DNA from: Sphingopyxis sp. YF1
GTDB lineage: Bacteria > Pseudomonadota > Alphaproteobacteria > Sphingomonadales > Sphingomonadaceae
Length of the DNA: 64,000 bases
Assembly: GCF_022701295.1 (NCBI RefSeq)
Contig: NZ_CP033204.1
Location: 2,108,001-2,172,000 of the forward strand
Direction of reading: 5' to 3'
A program made the position numbers and the translations under genes. Under the pieces are notes generated by a model. It was given only the letters and a program-made list of their open reading frames with translations. It was not told the origin of the DNA and did no database searches. Shown here in pieces: positions 42,734-51,516 of the stretch. Every line of letters begins with the position of its first letter. The stretch's first letter is position 1.

Positions 42734-43501
42734 ATGAGACAATTTTCCCGTCACCGCCGCCCGCAGGGCCAGAATTCGCGCGGCCAGGCCGTCCGTTTCT
42801 GGGGCCGCCACGCCGTTCTCGCCGCGCTCGCCAACCCCGAACGCACCGTCAAGCGCATCTGGGGCACGCGCGAAGCGCTCGGCCAGCTCGACCTGCCGCC
42901 GGTGATTCCGGTCACCTATGCCGACGTTGCAGACCTGGCGCGACTCGTCGCACGCGACGCGCCGCATCAGGGGCTGGTGATCGAGGTCGACCCGCTCGAG
43001 GGCATCTATCTCGGCGACCTGCTCCAGGCAGAGGTCGACGCGGGCAGCAAGCGCCCGCTCGTCATCCTCGACCAGGTCACCGACCCGCACAATATCGGCG
43101 CAGTGCTGCGCTCGGCCGCGGCGTTCGACGCCGCGGCGATCATCACCCAGGACCGCCACAGCCCGCCCGAAAGCGGCGTCATCGCGCGCTCGGCGTCGGG
43201 CGCGCTCGAAACCGTGCCGTGGGTGCGCGTCGTCAACCTGTCGCGCGCGCTGGAGGAGGTCGCCGAGGCGCAATATTGGCGCATCGGGCTGATGGGCGAC
43301 ACCGAAACGACGCTGGGCGAAACCCTCGACGGCAGCAAGGTCGCGCTGGTGCTCGGCTCCGAAGGCGACGGCATGCGCCACAATGTCATGGAGCATTGCG
43401 ACGTGCTGGCAAAGCTCCCCATCTCGCCGCGGATGGAGAGCCTCAACATCTCGAACGCCGCGGCGATCGCGCTCTACGCGGTGGCGACGGCGGGCAAGTA
43501 A
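42734..43501 (+). CDS. rlmB: 23S rRNA (guanosine-2'-O)-methyltransferase, TrmH/RlmB family
   Basis: 255 aa. Substrate-binding N-terminal domain (FWGRHAVLAALANPERTVKR) and SPOUT methyltransferase domain with ILDQVTDPHNIGAVLRSA, LVLGSEGDGM and the knot-closing ISPRMESLNISNAAAIALY. RlmB methylates G2251 of 23S rRNA in the peptidyl-transferase P loop. The start ATG 42734 has GGGAAAGG upstream; an ATG 16 bases earlier is out of consensus. It is the first conserved chromosomal gene after the tRNA-Tyr/integrase junction. Confidence 0.92.
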   Translation: MRQFSRHRRPQGQNSRGQAVRFWGRHAVLAALANPERTVKRIWGTREALGQLDLPPVIPVTYADVADLARLVARDAPHQGLVIEVDPLEGIYLGDLLQAEVDAGSKRPLVILDQVTDPHNIGAVLRSAAAFDAAAIITQDRHSPPESGVIARSASGALETVPWVRVVNLSRALEEVAEAQYWRIGLMGDTETTLGETLDGSKVALVLGSEGDGMRHNVMEHCDVLAKLPISPRMESLNISNAAAIALYAVATAGK

Positions 43502-43505
43502 CGAC

Positions 43506-43600
43506 CGTCATTGCGAGGAGCGTCGCGACGAAGCAATCTCCAGCTACCGGCCAGTGTCTTGCCGATAGCTGGAGATTGCTTCGCTTCGCTCGCAATGACG
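43506..43600. repeat. REP-like palindromic element, family A
   Basis: Left arm begins CGTCATTGCGAGGAGCGTCG and includes GAAGCAATCTCCAGCTA; right arm TAGCTGGAGATTGCTTCGCT runs to CGCAATGACG. The arms are nearly perfect inverted copies around about 20 bases. This sequence type (TTGCGAG...AAGCAATC) is a common intergenic repeat in sphingomonads. Confidence 0.75.
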
Positions 43601-43616
43601 ATTGTTCGAGGAAGCG

Positions 43617-43934
43617 TCAGTCTTCGGCAGCGATCCGCACCTTCAGCCCGTCGAGGGCGTCGGTGAAGGGGATCTGGCACGACAGGCGCGAATTGTCGTC
43701 GCGGTCGGTGGTCGAATCGAGCAGGTCGTTCTCGTCCTCGCTCATCGCGGGCATCGACGCGGCGTCGCCGGCCTCGACATGGACATGGCAGGTCGCGCAG
43801 CTGCAGCAGCCGCCGCACAGTGCGAGCAGTTCGTCGAAACCGGCGTCGCGGATATTCTCCATCACGGTCAGGCTGGTGTCGCCTTCGATCTCGTGCTCGG
43901 TCCCGTCGCGCGTCACCACAATCAGCTTGGCCAT
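43617..43934 (-). CDS. 2Fe-2S ferredoxin (adrenodoxin type)
   Basis: 105 aa. The cluster ligands are in [12 protein letters not shown] and a final Cys in RLSCQIPF, the spacing of vertebrate-type/putidaredoxin ferredoxins. It transfers electrons to P450, Rieske oxygenase or Fe-S assembly partners. Start ATG 43934 ([11 protein letters not shown]) was preferred to two ATGs up to 12 bases upstream because GGGGATG lies at the right distance. It is divergent from the AlkA-type gene. Confidence 0.93.
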   Translation of the reverse strand: MAKLIVVTRDGTEHEIEGDTSLTVMENIRDAGFDELLALCGGCCSCATCHVHVEAGDAASMPAMSEDENDLLDSTTDRDDNSRLSCQIPFTDALDGLKVRIAAED

Positions 43935-44037
43935 GCTCATCCCCATATCGTTTGATTCGGGTGGGCTATGTCGCGCGTTGCGCGACAAATCAAGCGCTGC
44001 TAGGTAGACAGGTGGGGAACAAAAGGAGAATATCGCG

Positions 44038-44655
44038 ATGGGCCTGAGCCAGCAGCAGCTGAACGCCGGAATCGATGCGCTCGCGGGCATCGAACCCCAT
44101 TTCGCGCGCGCGCTCGGCCATGCCGGCTATCCCGAACCGCGGATTCGCGAACCCGGCTACACCACCCTGCTCCGCACCATCGTCGGCCAGCAGGTCAGCG
44201 TCGCCGCCGCGACCTCGATCTGGAACAAGCTCGAGGCCGGTTTCGGCGCCGGCTGTCCCGCCGAGGTGATGGCCGCCGCCGATTTCGACGCACTGCGCGC
44301 CTGCGGCCTGTCGGCGCAGAAGCAGGGCTATGCCAAGAGCCTCGCGCAGCTCGTAATCGACGGCGACCTGTCCTTCGACGCGCTCCCCGCCGACGACGAG
44401 GAAGCGATCGCGCTGCTCACGCGGGTCAAGGGCATCGGCCGCTGGTCGGCCGAAATCTATCTGCTCTTCGCCGAGGGCCGCCCCGACATCTGGCCCGCGG
44501 GCGACCTCGCGGTGCAGGAAGCGGTCGGGCGCATCCTCCGGCTCGACGCGCGTCCGGCGGAAAAGGCGGTGCGCACGCTCGCCGAACCCTGGCGCCCGCA
44601 CCGCGGCGCCGCGGCGATTTTCAGCTGGCATTGCTACAATATGGCGGTGATCTGA
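44038..44655 (+). CDS. DNA-3-methyladenine glycosylase (AlkA/HhH-GPD family)
   Basis: 205 aa. The helix-hairpin-helix and catalytic Asp are in [18 protein letters not shown] and [18 protein letters not shown], with Asp in PAGD as the catalytic residue. It excises 3-methyladenine and related alkylated bases. Missing the N-terminal TBP-like domain of E. coli AlkA, like most short bacterial AlkA proteins. AAAGGAGA precedes the ATG. Confidence 0.92.
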   Translation: MGLSQQQLNAGIDALAGIEPHFARALGHAGYPEPRIREPGYTTLLRTIVGQQVSVAAATSIWNKLEAGFGAGCPAEVMAAADFDALRACGLSAQKQGYAKSLAQLVIDGDLSFDALPADDEEAIALLTRVKGIGRWSAEIYLLFAEGRPDIWPAGDLAVQEAVGRILRLDARPAEKAVRTLAEPWRPHRGAAAIFSWHCYNMAVI

Positions 44656-44755
44656 CCGGCCATTTGCCGATCTTCGCCATTGCAGGGGGCAAGGCGACGC
44701 GGCAATCCGGTTTCGGTGCAGACTGCGCTGGATTGCTTCGAGGACCAAAAATCAT

Positions 44756-45154
44756 ATGACCACCCGCGACGTCGTCACCGCCTATTATGCCGCGTTCGAC
44801 GCCGGCGACACCGACGCGATGCTCGCGCTCGTCGCCGACGACGTCCGCCATGACGTCAACCAGGGCAAGCCGCGCCACGGCAAAGCGCTGTTCGGGGCCT
44901 TCAACGCGCATATGACGCGCTGCTACCGCGAACGGCTCACCGACATGGTGATCTTTGCCGAAGGGTCGCGCGCCGCCGCCGAATTCACCGTGAACGGCAC
45001 CTATCTCGCGACCGACGACGGCCTGCCCGACGCGCGCGGCCAGACCTATACTCTTCCCGCCGGCGCCTTCCTGTCGGTGAACGCCGACGGGCTGATCGAC
45101 CGCATCACCACCTATTATAATCTCGCCGACTGGCTCGAACAGGTCGGCGGATGA
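44756..45154 (+). CDS. NTF2-like (SnoaL family) protein
   Basis: 132 aa. Start MTTRDVVTAYYAAFDAGDTD and the pattern LALVADDVRHDVNQGKP ... FLSVNADGLIDRITTYYNLA define an NTF2-like/SnoaL domain. Role unknown, often an isomerase or binding protein. Its stop overlaps the start of the acetyltransferase gene (ATGA), so both are translated together. Confidence 0.85.
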   Translation: MTTRDVVTAYYAAFDAGDTDAMLALVADDVRHDVNQGKPRHGKALFGAFNAHMTRCYRERLTDMVIFAEGSRAAAEFTVNGTYLATDDGLPDARGQTYTLPAGAFLSVNADGLIDRITTYYNLADWLEQVGG

Positions 45155-45735
45155 CCCTGACCGTCGCGCCCGTCACCGGCGCCGGCCTGACCGAAGTCAT
45201 CCCGGCGCTCGCCGCGCTGCGCATCGCGGTGTTCCGCGACTTTCCCTATCTCTACGACGGCGACGCCGCCTATGAGGCCGCCTATCTCGCCAGCTTCGCC
45301 GCCGCCGACGGCGCGGTCGTCGTCGTCGCGCGCGACGGCGAGCGGATCGTCGGCGCCGCGACCGCCGCCCCGCTCGCGGCGCAGGACGACGCCTGGCGCG
45401 CACCGCTCGCCGCCGCGGGCTTGGACATCGGCCGCACCTTCCATTTCGGCGAATCGGTGCTGCTGGCCGGCTATCGCGGCCGCGGCATCGGCCACGCCTT
45501 CTTCGACCATCGCGAAGCGCAGGCACGCGCGCTCGGCGCCGCGCACGCCGCCTTCTGCAGCGTCATCCGTGCCGTCGGCCACCCCACCCGCCCCGCGGAT
45601 CACCGCCCGCTCGACGCCTTCTGGCGCGGCCGCGGCTATGCGCCGCTGGCGGGGGTGACGGCGTCGTTCGACTGGAAGGTCGTCGGCGGCGGCGAAGAGA
45701 CCCACCGGCTGCAATATTGGGCGCGCGCGCTCTGA
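45151..45735 (+). CDS. GNAT family N-acetyltransferase
   Basis: 194 aa. The acetyl-CoA pyrophosphate loop is RGRGIGHAFFDHREAQA (Q/R-x-x-G-x-G/A). Earlier strands carry VVVARDGERIVGAATAAPL. Substrate unknown. It overlaps the preceding SnoaL gene by 4 bases and converges on the DUF4253 gene. Confidence 0.85.
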   Translation: MTLTVAPVTGAGLTEVIPALAALRIAVFRDFPYLYDGDAAYEAAYLASFAAADGAVVVVARDGERIVGAATAAPLAAQDDAWRAPLAAAGLDIGRTFHFGESVLLAGYRGRGIGHAFFDHREAQARALGAAHAAFCSVIRAVGHPTRPADHRPLDAFWRGRGYAPLAGVTASFDWKVVGGGEETHRLQYWARAL

Positions 45736-45745
45736 GCGCGGGCGA

Positions 45746-46600
45746 TCAATCCCACCAGAAATACCACCAGTCCGACGCCATCAGGCTGGCGGCGAGCGCC
45801 GCGATGCTGTCGACGCCCTGGTCGACGATGTCGGCGCAATAGGCATATTGCTCGCGCGCGAGCGCGATCGCTTCGTCGCGGGTCGCGGGGCGCCGCTTCA
45901 CGCGCACATTCATCACGTCGCCGGTGATCCCGACGATCTCGGCGCCATAGTCGGCGCCCCAGCGCCGCAGCGCCGCGACATGGATTTCAGGCGGCGGGCA
46001 CGCATTCCAGCCGCCCCATTTCAGATAGGCGGGCGCCTCGAAGCCGCGCACGGTCGGCAGCAGCAGGATATGCGCGTGCGCATAGGGCTGCCCGGTGCGG
46101 ATATCCGACGCGACGGTCAGCTCCGGCTCCTGCGGCGGCACCGCGGGCCATTCGCCCAGTTCGGCGACATAATCCTCATCCTCGGGCCCCAGTTCGGGAT
46201 GCGCCTTCAGATAGGCGCGCCAGTCGGCCTGCTCCTTCGCGCGCAAGTCCGACAGGCTCTTCGGATGCTCGAGCCTGGCCGCCGCCGCGAGGATGGCTTC
46301 GACCGGCCGTTCGTCGATCATCCCGATCTGGTCGGCAAGCTGCCCCAGATCCTCGTCGCCGCCGACGATCACCGGCCAGACGTCGGGGCGCGCCGTCCGC
46401 AGCGCCTCCCGCCGCGCGAGCGCCTGCGCGCCGGGCACCTCGATCCGTTCGAAGGGAATCGCGTCGATCAGCGCCGCGACCTCGGGCGACCAGCGCGGCA
46501 TGGCGGCGGCGGCGCGTCCCGCGAGCGGCAGCATCGCCAGCGCGGCGGCGCCCTGCGCGATCAGGGCGCGTCGCGAAAGCCCGCTGTATTCATTCCCCAT
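45746..46600 (-). CDS. exported DUF4253 domain protein
   Basis: 284 aa. The N-terminus contains a twin-arginine motif LSRRALIAQGAAAL with cleavage after AAAA, so the protein is probably exported folded. The C-terminal half has PYAHAHILLLPT and YGAEIVGITGDVMNVRV followed by AREQYAYCADIVDQG, typical of DUF4253. Function unknown. Confidence 0.75.
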   Translation of the reverse strand: MGNEYSGLSRRALIAQGAAALAMLPLAGRAAAAMPRWSPEVAALIDAIPFERIEVPGAQALARREALRTARPDVWPVIVGGDEDLGQLADQIGMIDERPVEAILAAAARLEHPKSLSDLRAKEQADWRAYLKAHPELGPEDEDYVAELGEWPAVPPQEPELTVASDIRTGQPYAHAHILLLPTVRGFEAPAYLKWGGWNACPPPEIHVAALRRWGADYGAEIVGITGDVMNVRVKRRPATRDEAIALAREQYAYCADIVDQGVDSIAALAASLMASDWWYFWWD

Positions 46601-46624
46601 CGCCCATCCCCCGCGCCGCGCACG

Positions 46625-46661
46625 AAAAAGGCCGGCAGGACATCGTCCTACCGGCCTTTTT
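46625..46661 (-). terminator. intrinsic terminator after the trigger factor gene
   Basis: AAAAAGGCCGG and CCGGCCTTTTT pair, with an inner AGGAC/GTCCT continuation across one mismatch. It lies 20 bases past the tig stop and also separates it from the DUF4253 gene. Confidence 0.85.
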
Positions 46662-46680
46662 CAGCGACGGCCAGACCGTC

Positions 46681-48252
46681 TTACTTCTTGGTAGCCGCCT
46701 TCTTGGCCGGAGCCTTCTTCGGCTTTTCCTCGGCGGCCGGCTCGTCCTTGGGCGCAGCCTTCTTCGCCGGAGCCTTCTTCGCGGGGGCCGCGACCTTTTC
46801 TTCCTCGGCTTCGTCCTTCACCGCGTCCTTCTTGGCGGCGGGTTTCTTCGCCGCCGCCTTCTTCGCGGGCTTGGCGTCGTGGTCATGGTCGTGACCGCAG
46901 CCCGGGCCGTGGACGTGGCCGTCGTCGTCGGCCTCGATCGCCGCCTCGATCTCTTCGCGCGTCACTTCGCGGTCGCTGATCTCGGCCTTTTCGAACAGGA
47001 AGTCGACGACCTTGTCCTCATAGAGCGGGGCGCGGAGCTGCGCCGCGGCGAGCGCGTCCTGCTGGACATATTCGACGAAGCGCTGGCGGTCTTCGGGGCG
47101 ATACTGCTGCGCCGCCTGCATGACGAGGCGCTGCATTTCCTGCTGGCTGACCTGCACGCCGTGCGCCTGGCCGATTTCGGACAGGAGCAGGCCCAGACGG
47201 ACGCGGCGCACCGCAATGCTGCGATATTCGTCCTTGTCCTTTTCGAGTTCGGCCTTCGCCGCCTCGGGGTCTTCCTCGTGGCTCGCTTCATGCTCGAGCT
47301 GCTGCCAGATCTGGCCGAACTCGGCTTCGACCATCGTCGGCGGCACGTCGAAATCGTGGCTCGCGGCGAGCTGGTCGAGCAGCTTGCGCTTCATGTGGGT
47401 GCGCGTCAGGCCGTTCAGTTCCTGCTCGACCTGGTCCTTCATCAGCTCCTTGAGCTTGTCGAGGCTTTCGAGGCCGAGCGACTTGGCGAACTCGTCGTCG
47501 ATCTTCGACTCGCCCGGAACCTTGATCGCCTTGACGGTGATCGCGAATTCGGCGGGCTGGCCCTTCAGGTCCTCGACCGGATAATCGTCGGGGAAGGTCA
47601 CCTTGAGGGTCTTTTCGTCGCCGGTCTTCACGCCGACGAGCTGGTCCTCGAAACCGGGGATGAGCTGGCCCGCGCCGATTTCGACCGCCATGTCCTCGCC
47701 CGTGCCGCCGTCGAAGGCGACGCCGTCGACGCTGCCCGCGAAGTCGATGATGACCTGGTCGCCGGTCGCGGCCTTCCGGGTCTTCGGCGCGTCTTCGAAG
47801 CGCTTCATCTGCGCGGCGAATTCCTCGATCTTGCCCATCACCGCGGCATCATCGGCGGGAACGGTCAGGCGCTCGAGCTTCAGCCCCTCGATCGACGGGG
47901 TGGCGATTTCGGGCAGTACTTCCAGCGCAACGGTCAGTTCGGCGTCCTTGCCGGTCTCGTAACCGTCGCCCAGCGTCACCGCGGGCTGCAGCGCGGGGCG
48001 CAGCTTTTCCTTGGCGATCAGGTCGCGCACGCCCTGGTCGATCGCCTTGTTCAGCGCGTCGGCCGACAGCGCGGCGCCGTGCATCTTGCGGATCAGGTTC
48101 GGCGGAACCTTGCCGGGACGGAAGCCGGGCATGCGCACCGTCGGGGCAATGCTCTTCACCTCGTCGTCGACGCGCGCGTCGATATCCTTGGCGGTGATGG
48201 TGACGCGATATTCGCGCTTCAGGCCTTCGTTCAGCGTTTCGACGGTCTTCAT
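46681..48252 (-). CDS. tig: trigger factor, ribosome-associated chaperone, with extended His- and Lys/Ala-rich tail
   Basis: 523 aa; E. coli trigger factor has 432. N-terminal ribosome-binding domain carries the signature PGFRPGKVPPNLIRK (family GFRxGKxP). The FKBP-type prolyl isomerase domain (GDQVIIDFAGSVDGVAFDGG) and C-terminal arms follow. From about residue 442 there is an additional tail: DGHVHGPGCGHDHDHD (His/Cys cluster) and then 60 residues of AKK/PAKK repeats with acidic patches. The tail is absent from classical Tig. ATG 48252 was used; a TTG 24 bases upstream is possible. A strong terminator follows. Confidence 0.95.
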   Translation of the reverse strand: MKTVETLNEGLKREYRVTITAKDIDARVDDEVKSIAPTVRMPGFRPGKVPPNLIRKMHGAALSADALNKAIDQGVRDLIAKEKLRPALQPAVTLGDGYETGKDAELTVALEVLPEIATPSIEGLKLERLTVPADDAAVMGKIEEFAAQMKRFEDAPKTRKAATGDQVIIDFAGSVDGVAFDGGTGEDMAVEIGAGQLIPGFEDQLVGVKTGDEKTLKVTFPDDYPVEDLKGQPAEFAITVKAIKVPGESKIDDEFAKSLGLESLDKLKELMKDQVEQELNGLTRTHMKRKLLDQLAASHDFDVPPTMVEAEFGQIWQQLEHEASHEEDPEAAKAELEKDKDEYRSIAVRRVRLGLLLSEIGQAHGVQVSQQEMQRLVMQAAQQYRPEDRQRFVEYVQQDALAAAQLRAPLYEDKVVDFLFEKAEISDREVTREEIEAAIEADDDGHVHGPGCGHDHDHDAKPAKKAAAKKPAAKKDAVKDEAEEEKVAAPAKKAPAKKAAPKDEPAAEEKPKKAPAKKAATKK

Positions 48253-48341
48253 TGCCTTGGTCTTATCCTTGCTCAAAATCTCGTTTCGACAACCCCGGCC
48301 GGACGGCGGCGTTGCTGGGTCCCGGCTTCAGCTTGCGGAAC

Positions 48342-48426
48342 TGGTGCGGGCGAAGGGACTCGAACCCCCACATCTTGCGATACTGGTACCTAAAACCAGC
48401 GCGTCTACCAATTCCGCCACGCCCGC
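48342..48426 (-). tRNA. tRNA-Leu (TAG)
   Basis: On the minus strand acceptor GCGGGCG pairs with CGCCCGC; discriminator A and CCA are encoded. Anticodon loop TTTAGGT gives TAG. Long variable arm and GGTTCGAGTCC T arm are standard for tRNA-Leu. Confidence 0.97.
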
Positions 48427-48550
48427 AGGAGCTGTCGGCCGGGTGCACGGATAGGCGCGGAGGTGCCGCGCACGCCCGTGCGGGCCGCGCGGCGCTATAG
48501 CAGACCCGCGAGGGAGGGCAAGGCCCGGAACGCCCCCGCGGGCGAAGTTC

Positions 48551-48576
48551 GGAACGCCCGCCCCCTCCCGCTCGTT
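48551..48576 (+). promoter_or_regulatory. EcfG-type promoter for the proline-rich peptide gene
   Basis: GGAAC (48551-48555), 17 bases, CGTT (48573-48576): full consensus, 21 bases upstream of ATG 48598. Confidence 0.65.
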
Positions 48577-48597
48577 GACCGGGTGAGGAGAATGACG

Positions 48598-48816
48598 ATG
48601 CCCTTCAAATCCAGCCTCCGCGTCCACGCCGCGGATCCGCTCCCCAAACCCAAACCCGACGTGATCGATCCGGTCGCGCCGCCCGAAAGGCCCGTGCAGC
48701 CCGCCCCGCTCGAAGACCCCGCCGGCCAGCCGCTCGAAATCCCCGGAAGCCCCGGCGGCGGCGACATCGACCAGCCCGGCCGCGGTCCGAGCGAAGTCCC
48801 GCCCGGACAGGTGTGA
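48598..48816 (+). CDS. small proline-rich protein
   Basis: 72 aa beginning MPFKSSLRVHAADPLPKPKP. About one residue in four is Pro, with few hydrophobic residues; predicted disordered and cytoplasmic. GAGGAG seven bases before ATG 48598 decides the start over ATG 48592. A consensus EcfG promoter precedes it, so it is likely a general stress protein. Not recognised beyond this. Confidence 0.75.
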   Translation: MPFKSSLRVHAADPLPKPKPDVIDPVAPPERPVQPAPLEDPAGQPLEIPGSPGGGDIDQPGRGPSEVPPGQV

Positions 48817-48910
48817 CCCCGGCGCGGCGCGCGCGCGGAAAGTTTAGCTGGCTAAGCACTTGACCGCGCCCCTCCCCCGCCGCCACTGATGGCGGCGGGA
48901 GACTGACAGG

Positions 48911-50593
48911 ATGAAACATATTACCGCGGCGCTCGCGCTGCTGCTCACGACCACGCCGCTCGCCGCGCAGGACGCCACCCTCTACCGCGGCGGCACGATC
49001 GTCACGATGGACGGCGACACGCCGCAGACGGTCGAAGCCGTCGTCGCGCGCGACGGCAGGATCGCCTTTGCGGGCCCCGAGAAGGCGGCGCGCGCCGCGG
49101 CGGGCAAGGATGCGGTTGTCCGCGACCTCAAGGGCGCGACCATGCTCCCCGGCTTCATCGACGCGCATTCGCACTTCACCGTCGCAACGATGATGGCGGG
49201 CGGGCTCGACCTGCGCGACGGCGGCCACCCGCCGGTCACCGACATCCCCGGGCTACAGGCCGCGATCCGCGACTATATCGCGGCGCGCGCGATTCCCGCC
49301 GGCGGCTGGGTGATCGTCGGGCAATATGACCATGAAAACCTCGCCGAAAAGCGCCATATCACCCGCGCCGAGCTCGACGCGGTCGCGGCCGACCGCAAGA
49401 TCGTCGTCCTCCACGTCTCGCTGCACGGGCTCGTCGCCAACAGCGCCACCCTCGCCGCGGCGGGCATCGACGAGAAGACGCCGGTGCCCGAAGGCGGCAT
49501 CATGCCGCGCGACGCCGCGGGCAAGCTCAACGGCGTTCTCCTCGAAAAGGCGCTCTACCCCGTGTTCGGAGCGCTTCCGCAGCCGACTCCCGAACAGAAG
49601 CTCGCGGCGCTCGACGCCGCGCAGGACCGCTATTTCGCCGAGGGCTACACCCATGCGCAGGACGGCGCGTCGCAGCCGCCCGACATCGCTTTCCTGACCA
49701 GCCCGGCGGCGCGCGAGCGGCTGCGCATCGACCTCGCCCTCCTCCCCTTTTCGACCGGGCTCGACGCGCTGCTCGCAAACCCCGATATCCGCTTCGGGGC
49801 GTATCGGGGGCATGTGAAGCTGCAAGGCATCAAGTTCGTGCTCGACGGCTCGGTGCAGGCGCGCACCGGCTTCTTCACGCGCGACTACGCGCGCGGCAGC
49901 CCCGAGGGCGACCACCCCTGGCACGGCCAGCCGATCGTGTCCGACGCCGAATTCCAGGCACAGGCGCGCAAGGTCCACGCCCGCGGCTGGCAATTGTTCG
50001 TCCACGCCAATGGCGATGCCGCGATCGACATGGCGATCCGCGGCTTCGACGCGCTCGGGATCAAGGCCGCCGACGACCGCCGCCCGATCGTCATCCATTC
50101 GCAGTTCCAGCGCCGCGACCAGCTGCCCGCGTACCGGCGCATCGGCGTCGGCCCCGCCTATTTCTCGAACCACGCCTGGTATTGGGGCGACGTCCACCGC
50201 ACCAACTTCCCCGCCGGGGTGGTCGATTTCATCAGCCCCTTCGTCTCGGCGCGCGCCGCGGGGCTGATCCCGTCGAACCACAGCGACTTCAGCGTCACCC
50301 CGCTCGACACGCGCTTCATGCTCTGGACCTCGATGGCGCGCGTCTCGCCCACCGGCGTCGTCAGCGGCCCCGCCGAACGCCTCGACGCCTATGGCGCGCT
50401 CCAGGCGCTCACCACCGGCCCCGCGTGGCAGATCTTCGAGGAAGATCGCAAGGGCCGCATCAGGCCCGGCCTGCTCGCCGACTTCGTCATCCTCGACAAA
50501 AACCCGCTGACGACCCCCGTCGATGCGATCAGGGCGATCCGCGTGCTCGAAACGGTGAAGGAAGGCCGGAGCGTGTGGAAGGCGAAGGAGTGA
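48911..50593 (+). CDS. exported amidohydrolase (YtcJ-like)
   Basis: 560 aa. Signal peptide MKHITAALALLLTTTPLAAQ. Metal-binding start PGFIDAHSHFTV (HxH), later His in FVHANGDAAIDMA and IHSQF, and Asp/Ser-His in IPSNHSDFSVTPLDT; C-terminal barrel KGRIRPGLLADFVILDKNPL. This is the YtcJ branch of metal-dependent hydrolases, amide or N-formyl hydrolysis likely, substrate unknown. Not close to the tandem pair at 14.6-18 kb. Confidence 0.88.
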   Translation: MKHITAALALLLTTTPLAAQDATLYRGGTIVTMDGDTPQTVEAVVARDGRIAFAGPEKAARAAAGKDAVVRDLKGATMLPGFIDAHSHFTVATMMAGGLDLRDGGHPPVTDIPGLQAAIRDYIAARAIPAGGWVIVGQYDHENLAEKRHITRAELDAVAADRKIVVLHVSLHGLVANSATLAAAGIDEKTPVPEGGIMPRDAAGKLNGVLLEKALYPVFGALPQPTPEQKLAALDAAQDRYFAEGYTHAQDGASQPPDIAFLTSPAARERLRIDLALLPFSTGLDALLANPDIRFGAYRGHVKLQGIKFVLDGSVQARTGFFTRDYARGSPEGDHPWHGQPIVSDAEFQAQARKVHARGWQLFVHANGDAAIDMAIRGFDALGIKAADDRRPIVIHSQFQRRDQLPAYRRIGVGPAYFSNHAWYWGDVHRTNFPAGVVDFISPFVSARAAGLIPSNHSDFSVTPLDTRFMLWTSMARVSPTGVVSGPAERLDAYGALQALTTGPAWQIFEEDRKGRIRPGLLADFVILDKNPLTTPVDAIRAIRVLETVKEGRSVWKAKE

Positions 50594-50595
50594 CG

Positions 50596-50773
50596 CCAAA
50601 TCGGCACCTCGTCGCCCCCCGATCGCACAGCCGCCAGCAACCGCATCAACGGGCCCGGCAAGCCGACGCTGACGGTCGATCGCCGCTCGGGGCGCCTCAC
50701 GATCGAGACGGTGACCACTTTCCCGGGCCAGTGCGGCAGCGACGCCCGGGGCGCGGGCACCCGCCGCTTCTGA
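50596..50773 (+). pseudogene. possible C-terminal remnant of an unknown protein
   Basis: The frame just after the amidohydrolase stop reads through ASNRINGPGKPTLTVDRRSG, RLTIETVTTFPGQCGSDARG to TGA at 50771-50773. It has coding-like codon use but no start codon. It may be the tail of a lost gene; its continuation in the same frame after the stop is probably chance. Confidence 0.3.
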
Positions 50774-50887
50774 CCTCCGTCTCCCGATGAATTTCCGCTT
50801 GCGCAAAAAGACTTGCAAAGGCGCTCGACCCGGCTAGCAACCGGAAAGGGTCCGCCGGGGGGTGGGCCCCTTGGGGGTCGCAAAAGG

Positions 50888-51514
50888 ATGCAATGGGGGC
50901 GCTGGGCTCGCCGCACGTCGGCAGCCGTCTGTCTGGCCGCGCTGCTCGGGACGAGCGGCGGTGCGCAATCGCCGATTGCCGAAAAGGAAACAGCGCCCGC
51001 CGGCACGACCGCGACCCTGCCCGCCGGCACGCCCGTCGCGTTGATGCTCGATGACGAACTGTCGAGCATGGATCGCGCCGTCGGCGACCGGTTCGGCGTC
51101 ACCGTGCTGCACGATGTCGTCGATCTCAACCGCACCGTCATACCGCGAGGCACCACCGGCTACGGCGAAGTGACCTTCGTCACCAACAAGGGAAGCTTTG
51201 GCAAACCCGGCATCATCGGCATCACGCTTCGCGGGCTGGCCCTTGGGAACCGGCAAGTGCGGCTCGATGGTCGCTACCGGGAAGAAGGCGGCAATAAGAA
51301 TGGCGCCACCGTTGCCACGTGGTTTGCAGTCGGTGTTTTTGCGGGGTTCATCAAGGGCAAGCCCGGCACAATCCCGAAGGGGCGCGAGCTTCAGGCGCGC
51401 ACGGGGGAAGAGATCGCCTACCCCGTCCCGCCGCTTCCCGTCGCCGAAATCGACGCAGCGTCCTTCGCGCTGACCACCACCCCATTCCAAACACAGTTTG
51501 CAACAGGAGAATGA
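50888..51514 (+). CDS. exported protein of unknown function (first of a three-gene cluster)
   Basis: 208 aa. Signal peptide to about residue 26 (LLGTSGGAQ). The mature part contains TLPAGTPVALMLDDELSSMD and VIPRGTTGYGEVTF, a GxxVxxxL beta pattern, and a hydrophobic segment ATVATWFAVGVFAGFI. Not recognised. AAAAGGATG: the ATG 50888 start has the ribosome site; the frame extends further upstream without one. Ends 2 bases before the next gene, so they are cotranscribed. Confidence 0.7.
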   Translation: MQWGRWARRTSAAVCLAALLGTSGGAQSPIAEKETAPAGTTATLPAGTPVALMLDDELSSMDRAVGDRFGVTVLHDVVDLNRTVIPRGTTGYGEVTFVTNKGSFGKPGIIGITLRGLALGNRQVRLDGRYREEGGNKNGATVATWFAVGVFAGFIKGKPGTIPKGRELQARTGEEIAYPVPPLPVAEIDAASFALTTTPFQTQFATGE

Positions 51515-51516
51515 CG

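Noticed and set aside
46681..46900. Lys/Ala-repeat part of tig as a separate histone H1-like gene
   Set aside because: It is continuous and in frame with the trigger factor C-terminus, with no independent start site.
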